64,000 nucleotides of DNA from Lentilactobacillus raoultii (GTDB taxonomy: Bacteria > Bacillota > Bacilli > Lactobacillales > Lactobacillaceae), in the NCBI RefSeq assembly GCF_900411375.1, contig NZ_LS422991.1, forward strand, positions 124,001 through 188,000, given 5' to 3'. Below, piece by piece: positions 45,090 through 52,848 of this stretch (positions are counted from its first letter, which is position 1; each line of letters begins with the position of its first letter). Under the pieces are notes generated by a model. That model was not told the origin of the DNA and searched no databases. It was given only the letters and a program-made list of their open reading frames with translations. The translations under genes were made by a program, and so were the position numbers.

Positions 45090-45947
45090 TCATTTCCTTT
45101 CATCCACTGATTTCCGACTTGTCCGAGCCCGTTTCAAAAATTGTTTAATCGTCGACTCATCGTGTGCTGTCAGTGCTTTTTGGAACTGCGCCAAATGCTG
45201 CTGAAACTGTGTTAAAGACTGATTGATTCGATCAGTATTATTCATCATAATGGCTGTCCACATGGTTGGATCAGCAGCTGCAATTCTGGTCGTATCTTTA
45301 AAACCACCAGCAGCCGCCCGCAAGCCAAGTGGTTCTCCTTCTAAATCATCAACAGCCGTATTAACCAACGTGGTCGCAATAACGTGTGGCAAATGACTCA
45401 GTTCACAGACCAATTGATCGTGTGAAGAAGAAGAAATCGGTTGCCAATGGATCGCTGCTTTACTTAATAGTTGCTGAAACTGTGCAAGTTTGCGATTGTT
45501 CTTTGTTTGACCAACAATAAAATAAGTCGCGTTATTAAATAATTCAGAAGATCCGAATCGACTGCCCGATCGATCGGAACCCGCCATTGGATGGCCACCA
45601 ATGAAGTTAATATCATTTTGAATTAGTTGGTTTGCGGTTTTCATAATGGTTTCCTTGGTGCTGCCAACGTCAGTCACCAAAACATCCGACTTCAATGACA
45701 AGGTCGCCAACACGTTAATTTGTTCAAGAATCACGGAGACCGGCCCTGCCAAAATAATAAAGTCAGCAAGCGGGGCAGCCTCCGAAAACGTCTGTCTGCG
45801 ATCAATCAGTTGATGATTAAGCAAAAACTGAGCAGTTTCATCATCCGGGTCACTGCCAATAATGGTTAGTTCCCGATGATCCTGTTTAATCATCCGAGCA
45901 ATTGAGCTCCCAATTAATCCCAGGCCACTAATTAAGACTGTGGCCAT
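45090..45947 (-). CDS. tyrA: Prephenate dehydrogenase
   Basis: 285 residues. Rossmann motif ISGLGLIGSSIARMI at the start, GGHPMAGSDRSG with the catalytic histidine near residue 121, and the helical dimerisation domain (CELSHLPHVIATTLVN, GGFKDTTRIA). It makes 4-hydroxyphenylpyruvate, the direct precursor of tyrosine. No ACT domain, so feedback control would differ from B. subtilis TyrA. It lies 15 bases behind aroA and overlaps the extended aroK frame. Confidence 0.93.
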   Translation of the reverse strand: MATVLISGLGLIGSSIARMIKQDHRELTIIGSDPDDETAQFLLNHQLIDRRQTFSEAAPLADFIILAGPVSVILEQINVLATLSLKSDVLVTDVGSTKETIMKTANQLIQNDINFIGGHPMAGSDRSGSRFGSSELFNNATYFIVGQTKNNRKLAQFQQLLSKAAIHWQPISSSSHDQLVCELSHLPHVIATTLVNTAVDDLEGEPLGLRAAAGGFKDTTRIAAADPTMWTAIMMNNTDRINQSLTQFQQHLAQFQKALTAHDESTIKQFLKRARTSRKSVDERK

Positions 45948-45962
45948 ATTTTTTCACCTCAA

Positions 45963-47264
45963 TTAAGAATCGATTTCAACGCTTGTCACACTGGCTAAAT
46001 CATCAAAAAATTCCGGATACGAAATATTAACGCTCTCTGCGCCATCTAATTGAAGTGGCTCATCAACTAATAGTGATGCAATCGCTAATGTCATCCCGAT
46101 TCGATGATCACCGTGACTATCCAGCTTTGGCTTATTCACCTGCCAAGGCTGGCGGCCATCAATCATAAACCCATCCGGTAGTTCCCGAATAGCAATCCCA
46201 AGCTTGGAAAATTCTCGAACTACTGCAGCAATCCGATCAGTCTCTTTCACCCGCAACTCACCCGCACCGGTTATCCTACTAATACCGTTTGCTTTGGCAG
46301 CCAATAAAGCCACTAATGGTAGTTCATCAATCACCGCTGGGATATCAGCTTCACCGATTTCAATCGGTTTTAAAGCCGCACTGGTCACAACCAGATCAGC
46401 TGTGGGTTCGCCTCGATCCTGTCGATGGCGTTCAACGACATTGCCACCCATCCTTTTTAGGATTTTTAACAAACCGGTCCGAGTTTCATTGATTCCGACA
46501 TTTTTCAACGTCACTTTTGAGTGAGGAACCAAGGTTGCCGCTACCAGAAAAAAGGCGGCTGAAGACATGTCACCCGGCACTGTTAACTCAACGCCTTTTA
46601 ATGCGGGTTGGGGGGCAACGTGAATGGTCAGCTTATCCGATTCTGTTTGAATATCGGCGCCAAAAGCGTTTAACATTTTCTCTGTATGGTTTCGAGTCGG
46701 TAATTTCTCAATCAGGGTTGACGGTTGGTCTGCTTGAATAGCGGCCAAAATTAAGGCACTTTTAACTTGGGCACTGGCAACTTGTAATTGATAATTAACC
46801 GCGTGAAGATGGTGTCCCCGAATTCTTGCCGGTAAATGGCCCTCCGTCACACAAATGTCAGCGCCCATTTTGGCTAACGGTTCACTGACCCGCCTCATGG
46901 GTCGATTGGACAAGGAGGCATCTCCAAAAAGGGTGGTTTCAAAGCGCTGCCCTGCCAACAACCCCATGATGAGTCGGGTCGTTGTGCCTGAGTTGCCCAT
47001 GTCTAATGGTTTGCCGGGATATTTTAGGCCATGAAGCCCAACACCATGAATCATAACCGTTGTGCCGTCCCGTTCGATCGGCACCCCGAGCTGCTGAAAG
47101 GCCGTCAACGTCGATAGACAATCTGCCGCTGTCAAAAAGTGGTGAAGAACCGTGTCTCCTTCGCTAATTGCCCCGAGGATAATACCGCGATGAGAAATAC
47201 TTTTGTCACCGGGAACCGTTAGTTCACCGTGTAAACCGGCTACCGGCCTAGCTGCTAATTGCAT
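45963..47264 (-). CDS. aroA: 3-phosphoshikimate 1-carboxyvinyltransferase (EPSP synthase)
   Basis: 433 residues. LTVPGDKSISHRGIILGAI at the N-terminus, GNSGTTTRLIMGLL, SAQVKSALILAA and the C-terminal GDHRIGMTLAIAS mark the complete two-domain enzyme. GNSGTT and the residues around it resemble class II enzymes of Gram-positive bacteria (class not tested). It joins phosphoenolpyruvate to shikimate-3-phosphate. It lies 15 bases behind aroC, with AGGAGG. Confidence 0.95.
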   Translation of the reverse strand: MQLAARPVAGLHGELTVPGDKSISHRGIILGAISEGDTVLHHFLTAADCLSTLTAFQQLGVPIERDGTTVMIHGVGLHGLKYPGKPLDMGNSGTTTRLIMGLLAGQRFETTLFGDASLSNRPMRRVSEPLAKMGADICVTEGHLPARIRGHHLHAVNYQLQVASAQVKSALILAAIQADQPSTLIEKLPTRNHTEKMLNAFGADIQTESDKLTIHVAPQPALKGVELTVPGDMSSAAFFLVAATLVPHSKVTLKNVGINETRTGLLKILKRMGGNVVERHRQDRGEPTADLVVTSAALKPIEIGEADIPAVIDELPLVALLAAKANGISRITGAGELRVKETDRIAAVVREFSKLGIAIRELPDGFMIDGRQPWQVNKPKLDSHGDHRIGMTLAIASLLVDEPLQLDGAESVNISYPEFFDDLASVTSVEIDS

Positions 47265-47279
47265 ATAATGATCGACCTC

Positions 47280-48449
47280 CTAAAAATCTTTTAGTTCTTC
47301 TCGGTAGGCTCTTACCTGTTCTTGAAGCCGGCTCACATTATCACCGTCAAATTTGTCAAGCACTGCTTTAGCCAATTCAATGGCAATCACACTTTCAATC
47401 ACAATTGAAGCCGGCACAATCGCCGTGGTATCTGAACGCTCAACGTTCGCCTTCTTGACAACTTTCGTCTTAATATCAACACTTTGCAATGGCTTATATA
47501 ACGTTGGGATTGGTTTCATTGCCGCTTTTACAATAATTGGCATCCCATTGGTCATACCACCTTCAAAACCACCCAAGTGATCCGTATTCCTAAAGAAGCC
47601 GGCTTCCTGATGCCAGTCAATTTCATCCATGACTTGACTACCGTAACTGGTGGCAGCTTTAAAGCCGTCCCCAATTTCAACGCCCTTCATCGCATTGACG
47701 CCCATCACAGCTGCCGCTAACTTTGCATCCAGCTTAGTATCCCAGCTGATGTAGCTGCCCAGTCCGGCTGGGACATTGGTTGCAACAACCCGAATAATCC
47801 CGCCCAATGTATCCCCGGCTTTTCTGGTTCGATCAATCAACTCATGAATCTGGTCAACTTTTGTTTGATCAATCAGCCGCAAATCATTTTTCTCAATGGC
47901 CGTTTCGATCTTGGAAACATTCAATTCAGGTTGGCTATCAGTTGAGATTGGGCCAACCTGTTCAACGTATCCGACCAATTGAATGTCGACTTGAGCTAAA
48001 AGTTGTTTGCAAACCGCCCCAATGGCCACTCGTATGGCTGTTTCTCTTGCTGAGGAGCGTTCGAGCACATTTCTTAAATCACGATGCCGATATTTCATCC
48101 CACCAACCAAATCGGCGTGACCAGGTCGGGGCCGTTCAACCTTTCTTAATGTATTTTCAGGAGTCTCTTGAGTGACTGGATCCATAATTTCATTCCAGTG
48201 TGCGTGATCCCGATTATTAACAACCAATGCAATCGGCGACCCTAACGTGATGCTATGGCGAACACCCCCGACAATGGCTACTTGGTCATGTTCAATTTTT
48301 TGGCGGTTGCCCCGACCATAACCTCCCTGACGTTTTTTAAGTTGTTGGTTAATCTTCTCGACGTCTAAATGTAACCCTGAAGGAATTCCTTCAATAATCC
48401 CAGTTAGTTGGGGGCCATGTGATTCTCCTGCAGTTAAATAGTTCAGCAC
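47280..48449 (-). CDS. aroC: Chorismate synthase
   Basis: 389 residues from GTG 48449 (LNYLTAGESHGPQLTGIIEG), seven bases after AGGAGG; the longer frame to 48566 overlaps aroQ and lacks support. RPGHADLVGGMKYRHRDLRN with the SSARETA block forms the FMN and substrate site. Reduced FMN is required to convert EPSP to chorismate. It begins at the aroQ stop, so the two are coupled. The length fits the Bacillus-type family. Confidence 0.95.
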   Translation of the reverse strand: MLNYLTAGESHGPQLTGIIEGIPSGLHLDVEKINQQLKKRQGGYGRGNRQKIEHDQVAIVGGVRHSITLGSPIALVVNNRDHAHWNEIMDPVTQETPENTLRKVERPRPGHADLVGGMKYRHRDLRNVLERSSARETAIRVAIGAVCKQLLAQVDIQLVGYVEQVGPISTDSQPELNVSKIETAIEKNDLRLIDQTKVDQIHELIDRTRKAGDTLGGIIRVVATNVPAGLGSYISWDTKLDAKLAAAVMGVNAMKGVEIGDGFKAATSYGSQVMDEIDWHQEAGFFRNTDHLGGFEGGMTNGMPIIVKAAMKPIPTLYKPLQSVDIKTKVVKKANVERSDTTAIVPASIVIESVIAIELAKAVLDKFDGDNVSRLQEQVRAYREELKDF

Positions 48450-48450
48450 G

Positions 48451-48774
48451 TTATTTCCTCCTATCGGTTCTATTTTCTTGTGAATCACGTTCAAAATCTC
48501 TGGTATTTTCCATAATGGTCCGATAAATGTTCCAGATATACTGGCGTGTCTGCTGATTAGCATCAAGCGCCGTCACTCTTTCTAAAACCCCTTCTTCACG
48601 AGTGGGGTCAAAAACCGGCAACCCCTGTTTCTCTTTAATTTTGCCAATCTTGGCTGCTGTTTCAAAGCGTTTGGCTAGTAACGAAACGATCGCTTCATCA
48701 AGCTGATTAATTTGTTTTCTGGCAGCAGTTAATTTCTTGGAGCTGTCCCATGCTGGATCCGTTTTTATCAACAC
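48451..48774 (-). CDS. aroQ: Chorismate mutase, AroQ class
   Basis: 107 residues, all-helical AroQ. LTAARKQINQLDEAIVSLLA, KRFETAAKIGKIKEKQ and VFDPTREEGVLERV hold the conserved Arg, Lys, Asp-x-x-Arg-Glu ligands. It converts chorismate to prephenate. First gene of the operon, starting at GTG or TTG (48774/48771) behind GAGGTGG, right after the attenuator terminator. There is no prephenate dehydratase in the window, so phenylalanine synthesis needs pheA from elsewhere. Confidence 0.88.
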   Translation of the reverse strand: MLIKTDPAWDSSKKLTAARKQINQLDEAIVSLLAKRFETAAKIGKIKEKQGLPVFDPTREEGVLERVTALDANQQTRQYIWNIYRTIMENTRDFERDSQENRTDRRK

Positions 48775-48800
48775 TTATCCCACCTCATCTTTTTTAAATG

Positions 48801-48834
48801 AAAAAACCGGCTAGAATGATATCCAGCCGGTTTA
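48801..48834 (-). terminator. Attenuator terminator of the aro operon
   Basis: AAACCGGCTGGAT and ATTCTAGCCGGTTT with a short loop and TTTTTT, 27 bases before aroQ. Its 5' arm CCGGCTGGA can instead pair over nine positions with TCTGGCTGG (48863-48871). Confidence 0.85.
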
Positions 48835-48958
48835 CTAAACTCGTAAAGAATTGGTAATTGACCCAGCCAGACTTTTGCGTCTAGCGGCCAATAACAAAGC
48901 ATTGACTCTGCACCACTTAGACGCGAACGCGTGAATTGCGCCCGCATCACTGCGGACA
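48835..48958 (-). promoter_or_regulatory. Attenuator core RNA of the aro operon, homologous to that of the MFS gene
   Basis: After the leader stop come CCGCA/TGCGG, the hairpin ACGCG-TT-CGCGT, then GCGTCTA (48918-48924), which can pair with TAGACGC (48877-48883). That segment also pairs as GCTAGAC with GTCTGGC, which otherwise joins the terminator. Blocks GATGCGGGCGC and ACGCGTTCGCGTCTAA (48917-48932) occur identically in the leader at 52.6 kb. Four mutually exclusive segments fit an attenuator. Pairing by hand. Confidence 0.75.
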
Positions 48959-49018
48959 CTACATAAAGTAGGCATAGCCAAAATAAAAGTTGTTAACTTG
49001 AGAGATTTGCTTTGTCAT
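48959..49018 (-). CDS. Aromatic leader peptide of the aro operon (19 aa)
   Basis: ATG 49018 to TAG 48959-48961, with AGAAGG about ten bases upstream. The peptide reads MTKQISQVNN then FYFGYAYFM: six of nine terminal residues are Phe or Tyr. It lies eleven to twelve bases ahead of the hairpins of the attenuator core and downstream of promoter 49050-49078. Phe/Tyr starvation would stall the ribosome near the end, leaving the stop-proximal hairpin uncovered. Homology with the leader at 52618-52683 (N-x-x-Y-x-GYA-x-F) supports selection on the peptide. Confidence 0.82.
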   Translation of the reverse strand: MTKQISQVNNFYFGYAYFM

Positions 49019-49049
49019 TGATATCAATCCTTCTCATTAGATTGATATC

Positions 49050-49078
49050 ATTAAACCATATTAGGGAAATTCCGTCAA
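49050..49078 (-). promoter_or_regulatory. Promoter of the aro operon leader
   Basis: TTGACG (49073-49078), 17 bases containing CTAATATG, TTTAAT (49050-49055). The same layout and the CTAATATG string occur in the promoter at 52709-52737. Confidence 0.75.
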
Positions 49079-49250
49079 CCCTAATAATTCTCTCATCGAC
49101 TTCTAATCGCACCGGCCATTCTACTTTTACTGCCAGTATTATTTTATTTTTATTAGTTGCCACTATCGTTGACATCTCTTAAACGGCATGTAAAAATAAA
49201 TTGATTATTAAAAACGGGATTCAGTCAGTTATGCACTGGGGGCATTAGTA

Positions 49251-50297
49251 ATGATTCGAAAACATTTATTCATAAAAGTTGGTATGATCACGCTATTTGG
49301 TTTTACTCTAGGATTAATGGCTACACAATCGGCAACACCGACTTTAGCCAAAACAACGCCTACAACTACTCACTCAGCTGAGCATTTAACCTATGGTGAT
49401 ATCACAAACCAAAACGAAAACCGTTTGGGAACCATTCGCCAATTGACCCGTTCAACTTTAGCCGAAACCCACCATTTAACGGGTAAACAGGTCCAAAAAC
49501 TGGTTTATTTACCACTGCCAAGACACTTAAGTGCAAAAAACTTTACCCTGGATAATGAACACTTAACGATTCATCTTACTAAGAACGCTTACGGTGTTAA
49601 AAATGTCGCTATTCCACTCAGCAAATTAACCGGCATTCTTTTAAACCGCTACATGCCGACCAAGTATGATTTTACCAAGCCCACTTCACCAAGGAAGGTC
49701 GTTTCTTTAACATTTGATGACGGGCCAGACCCAACTTTGACCCCCAGATTATTAAAAACGCTCAAGAAGTACCACGTTCCAGCCACTTTCTTTGAAGTCG
49801 GTACCAGTGTCATGCGGTATCCATCCATCAGCCGATTAGTCCTTAAATACGGCAACCAGATTGGCAATCACTCATGGAGCCATCCACAGTTAACCAGTCT
49901 CACCAGCCCAAAGGCTCTTCGACAAATTTCATTAACTGATGCTGCTATTTACAAAGCAACTGGGACGATACCGACTTATATTCGACCACCATACGGCGAC
50001 GTTAACGCCAGGATTGGCCATTTGTATGATCGCCCGATTGTTCGTTGGTCCGTTGATTCCAGAGATTGGGCCTACCTTAATACGGCTAAAACTGTCCATC
50101 ACGTCCTTTCAACTACAACCAATGGCTCGATTATTTTAATGCATGATATTCACGCGACGTCCGTGGCAGCCGTTCCTCAAATTATCCGATCATTAAAGAA
50201 ACGGGGCTACAACTTTGTTACTTTGGAACAATTAAACGAAAAACCGTTACTGGCAAACCTCCAATATTTTGGCAGAAATGACTACCGCGGATTCTAA
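49251..50297 (+). CDS. Secreted polysaccharide deacetylase (NodB domain), probably peptidoglycan deacetylase
   Basis: 348 residues. A signal peptide or anchor (FIKVGMITLFGFTLGLMATQ) is followed by about 110 residues of unknown N-terminal domain. The NodB catalytic domain starts at about 145: SLTFDDGPDPTLTPRLLKTL (Asp pair), GNQIGNHSWSHPQL (His pair), IRPPYGDVN and WSVDSRDW. It would deacetylate N-acetylglucosamine residues of the cell wall, giving lysozyme resistance. aroD follows after nine bases, an unexpected partner. The start at 49251 has only a weak GGGG site. It is divergent from the aro leader. Confidence 0.87.
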   Translation: MIRKHLFIKVGMITLFGFTLGLMATQSATPTLAKTTPTTTHSAEHLTYGDITNQNENRLGTIRQLTRSTLAETHHLTGKQVQKLVYLPLPRHLSAKNFTLDNEHLTIHLTKNAYGVKNVAIPLSKLTGILLNRYMPTKYDFTKPTSPRKVVSLTFDDGPDPTLTPRLLKTLKKYHVPATFFEVGTSVMRYPSISRLVLKYGNQIGNHSWSHPQLTSLTSPKALRQISLTDAAIYKATGTIPTYIRPPYGDVNARIGHLYDRPIVRWSVDSRDWAYLNTAKTVHHVLSTTTNGSIILMHDIHATSVAAVPQIIRSLKKRGYNFVTLEQLNEKPLLANLQYFGRNDYRGF

Positions 50298-50306
50298 GGA
50301 GAGACT

Positions 50307-51059
50307 ATGCTAAAAGTCAAAACGACCATTTTTAAAGCTGGTCACACAAACATCGCCGTTCCAATTACCGGCACAACTGCCACCGAAATTTTTGCTCAGG
50401 CACTCCAAGCACTCACTTATCATCCCGACGTCATTGAGTGGCGAATCGATTATTATCAACAGGTGTCGAACCAAAAAGCCTACTTAGCCACAGTTAATCA
50501 TCTGCGATCCTTACTGGGTGAAACTGTTCTTTTGACAACATTTAGAACCCAACACGAAGGTGGCGTTGCTAAGCTAGCTGACTCGGACTATTTTTCGATT
50601 TATCGATGGCTCCTGGAAAATAAACTAACGGATATGCTGGATATTGAATTAAATCGCAATAAAGCAACTGGTAACTTTTTAATTCAACTGGCTCATCAGC
50701 AACAAATTCCCGTTATTTTAAGCCAACATGACTTCCAAGCGACGCCCACTGAAGCCGAAATCGTTTCCAGATTGAAACGGATGCAGGAGAGAAACGCTGA
50801 TATCGGTAAGATTGCTGTAATGCCTCAGAGCGCCCAGGATGTTTTAGATTTGTTAAATGCAACGGAAAAAGCCACTCATGAGCTTGAAATTCCCTTAATC
50901 ACCATGTCAATGGGAGAGTTGGGTAAAGTTAGCCGAATCTCCGGTCCGTTATTTGGCTCCACCTTAACGTTTGCGTCAGTCAGTGATGCTTCAGCACCAG
51001 GCCAGTTAACAGTCGCGGACGTTAGAACCGCCATGGCGATGATTTCACCCAAGAAATAG
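50307..51059 (+). CDS. aroD: 3-dehydroquinate dehydratase, type I
   Basis: 250 residues. VIEWRIDYY (about residue 40), TFRTQHEGG and VILSQHDFQATPT contain the type I active-site Glu, Arg and His. The Schiff-base lysine is in IGKIAVMPQSAQD, and ITMSMGELGKVSRISGPLFGS with the terminal ASVSDASAPGQL completes the barrel. It dehydrates 3-dehydroquinate to dehydroshikimate. It sits behind a deacetylase gene, not in the aro operon, with GGAGAG as ribosome site. It could serve biosynthesis or quinate use. Confidence 0.93.
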   Translation: MLKVKTTIFKAGHTNIAVPITGTTATEIFAQALQALTYHPDVIEWRIDYYQQVSNQKAYLATVNHLRSLLGETVLLTTFRTQHEGGVAKLADSDYFSIYRWLLENKLTDMLDIELNRNKATGNFLIQLAHQQQIPVILSQHDFQATPTEAEIVSRLKRMQERNADIGKIAVMPQSAQDVLDLLNATEKATHELEIPLITMSMGELGKVSRISGPLFGSTLTFASVSDASAPGQLTVADVRTAMAMISPKK

Positions 51060-51068
51060 TTGTTTTTG

Positions 51069-51113
51069 AGACGATCAAAGCAAAGGCGATGCACACCTTG
51101 TTTTGATCGTTTT
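51069..51113. terminator. Terminator after aroD
   Basis: ACGATCAAAGCAAAGG pairs with CCTTGTTTTGATCGT; T-run TTTTT follows. Confidence 0.8.
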
Positions 51114-51151
51114 TAATTTCAATCACCCGGTAACCCAATTACAACTTAAAT

Positions 51152-52426
51152 CTAGCTATCCTTGCTTTGGTTACTGGAAATAATTGTTCTCCCTGAATGA
51201 TTGAGGCCATTTATTGCGTGCTCGTGCTGTTTAGATGTAACAGCCGGGTTAACACTTAAGCAAAATGTTGCCAATACAACCAACACCGTGCCGATCAGCT
51301 CGATTATCACATCAAAATTCATCACCAGCTGAAGGTTCGTCTTAGAGAGCCAGCCTGTAACAATTGGGATGGTAAAGGTTGCAATGCTCCCAAAAGTAAA
51401 GTAGGTCCCGGTGATTAGCCCTTTATGTCTGGGGAACATTTTAAGCAGAATATTTAAAGCGATCTGCATTACCCCACCGGCAGCTGTGACGCCAAATGTA
51501 AAGGCAGCAATTGACGTTATCATAACGGTTGAGGTATGACCAACAACGTAAATTGCCAGCAAGGAAAGGGTGTTCATCGTAACCAATAGTTTTGTTTCTG
51601 ACACCCGCATCTTCAATAAAATAAAATTGAGGATAACGCCACTAATCGAGCCAATACTATATAACGATAGTAGGCCGTGGGAAATCAATGAACTGAAGCC
51701 AAGATTATTTGTGGCAAACAGACTGATCCACTGAGTAAATAAAATCATAATCGCCATGGTTGTGTAACCATAAATCGCTAACGAGACTGTGGCAAGTGAC
51801 TTCCGGACCTTGGAAATTGCCTCATGAGTTACTACAAACGCTGAATCAACATGATTCTGTTCAGGGAACTTAACATCGCGAAGGATGACAAGATTAGCGA
51901 CTAAGACCAGCAACGTGCCGATAAACGACCAACCAAACCACATTTGCTTGGCTTCCAGCATCGCAACCACTAATGGTAATACAAACTCCCCCAGCGACAT
52001 AAATGCCTTAATAAAAACGTTGGAAGCGCTGGAACTACCACCCATTTCCACAAAGGTCGGATATGTTCCGGAATCAAGTGCGGAGTTGGCGATCCCGGCA
52101 ACGATAGCGAATAAATAGGCTAACACAATGTTATGCGTAAACGGAATTCCGATAAAAAATGCCATGTAACTGAAGACGCCGGCCAAGACTAATTGTCGTC
52201 GACCAAATCGATCAGATAAATAGCCAAACAGAAAATAAGCAATGAGTTTACCAATTCCAATCCCTGAAATCACATATGAAACTGTCGCAATCGGAACTTT
52301 CCAAAAATTTCCTAAAGCCTGCATATTTTGAGTTAAGATAATCAAGCCAATCCCATGAACCAGATAGTTCAGGTAAAGGCTAAGCGAAAGTTTTCGTTTG
52401 TTTGAATTCGTCATTTCATTCGTCAC
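51152..52426 (-). CDS. MFS transporter under aromatic attenuation, candidate shikimate/quinate or aromatic-compound permease
   Basis: 424 residues from GTG 52426 (VTNEMTNSNKRKLSLSL), nine bases after GGAG; the longer frame would start inside the terminator hairpin. Twelve helices, with GYLSDRFGRRQLVLAG as MFS motif A between helices 2 and 3. It resembles organic-acid/sugar-type MFS permeases rather than drug exporters, and I cannot name the subfamily. Its leader is homologous to that of the aro operon, so it is expressed when aromatic amino acids run short. aroB and a DAHP synthase are not in the window. Import of a shikimate-pathway intermediate or an aromatic amino acid is inferred, not shown. 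Confidence 0.8.
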   Translation of the reverse strand: MTNEMTNSNKRKLSLSLYLNYLVHGIGLIILTQNMQALGNFWKVPIATVSYVISGIGIGKLIAYFLFGYLSDRFGRRQLVLAGVFSYMAFFIGIPFTHNIVLAYLFAIVAGIANSALDSGTYPTFVEMGGSSSASNVFIKAFMSLGEFVLPLVVAMLEAKQMWFGWSFIGTLLVLVANLVILRDVKFPEQNHVDSAFVVTHEAISKVRKSLATVSLAIYGYTTMAIMILFTQWISLFATNNLGFSSLISHGLLSLYSIGSISGVILNFILLKMRVSETKLLVTMNTLSLLAIYVVGHTSTVMITSIAAFTFGVTAAGGVMQIALNILLKMFPRHKGLITGTYFTFGSIATFTIPIVTGWLSKTNLQLVMNFDVIIELIGTVLVVLATFCLSVNPAVTSKQHEHAINGLNHSGRTIISSNQSKDS

Positions 52427-52453
52427 AATATCACACTCCAATTTCAAAGTATT

Positions 52454-52490
52454 AAAAAAAGCCAGCCGGATTTGAGAATCCAACTGGCTA
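52454..52490 (-). terminator. Attenuator terminator of the MFS transporter
   Basis: AGCCAGTTGGATT and AATCCGGCTGGCT with TTTTTTT, 28 bases before the start codon. Its 5' arm CCAGTTGGA can pair over nine positions with TCTAGCTGG (52529-52537) as antiterminator. Confidence 0.85.
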
Positions 52491-52617
52491 ATTTTTTACT
52501 CGTCATTCGTGTAAAAGAATTATCCTATCCAGCTAGACTCTGACGTCTAGCTGGCAACAACCAATCACGGCTTTGCGGTTAGACGCGAACGCGTAGGCGC
52601 CCGCATCTTAACGGGCG
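52491..52617 (-). promoter_or_regulatory. Attenuator core RNA of the MFS transporter
   Basis: Hairpin GCGCCCG/CGGGCGC (52597-52618) overlaps the leader stop. ACGCG-TT-CGCGT follows, with identical block ACGCGTTCGCGTCTAA (52579-52594). CCAGCTAGAC/GTCTAGCTGG (52529-52554) forms a ten-pair anti-antiterminator. The order of elements equals that of the aro leader at 48.8-49.0 kb. Confidence 0.75.
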
Positions 52618-52683
52618 CTATCTAAACCAGGCATAGCCGTAATAATAGGCATTCAGTTGTTGGACAAGTTTTGTCATAGTCAT
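52618..52683 (-). CDS. Aromatic leader peptide of the MFS transporter (21 aa)
   Basis: ATG 52683 (or 52677) to TAG 52618-52620, behind AAAGGAA. The peptide reads MTMTKLVQQLNA then YYYGYAWFR: four Tyr, one Trp and one Phe in the last nine. It aligns with the aro leader FYFGYAYFM, and the DNA shares GGCTATGCC. Promoter TTGACG, 17 bases, TTTAAT at 52709-52737. Stalling for aromatic aminoacyl-tRNA is the expected signal. Confidence 0.82.
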   Translation of the reverse strand: MTMTKLVQQLNAYYYGYAWFR

Positions 52684-52708
52684 AATTCCTTTCCTGTGAT
52701 TTGAGTAT

Positions 52709-52737
52709 ATTAAAACATATTAGAACTAATCCGTCAA
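52709..52737 (-). promoter_or_regulatory. Promoter of the MFS leader
   Basis: TTGACG (52732-52737), 17 bases with CTAATATG, TTTAAT (52709-52714); near duplicate of the aro leader promoter. Confidence 0.75.
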
Positions 52738-52848
52738 TATTAAAATATTTTTAATTCTAAGGCTTATGCATCATTATTTAAACGATTCATTCAGCATAAT
52801 TGCAAACTAAGGCAAAAGGTTCCCGATTTGGTTCTCGGTTTTTAACCC

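Noticed and set aside
48449-48566. N-terminal extension of chorismate synthase
   Set aside because: It overlaps aroQ, lacks family similarity, and GTG 48449 has AGGAGG and the normal N-terminus.
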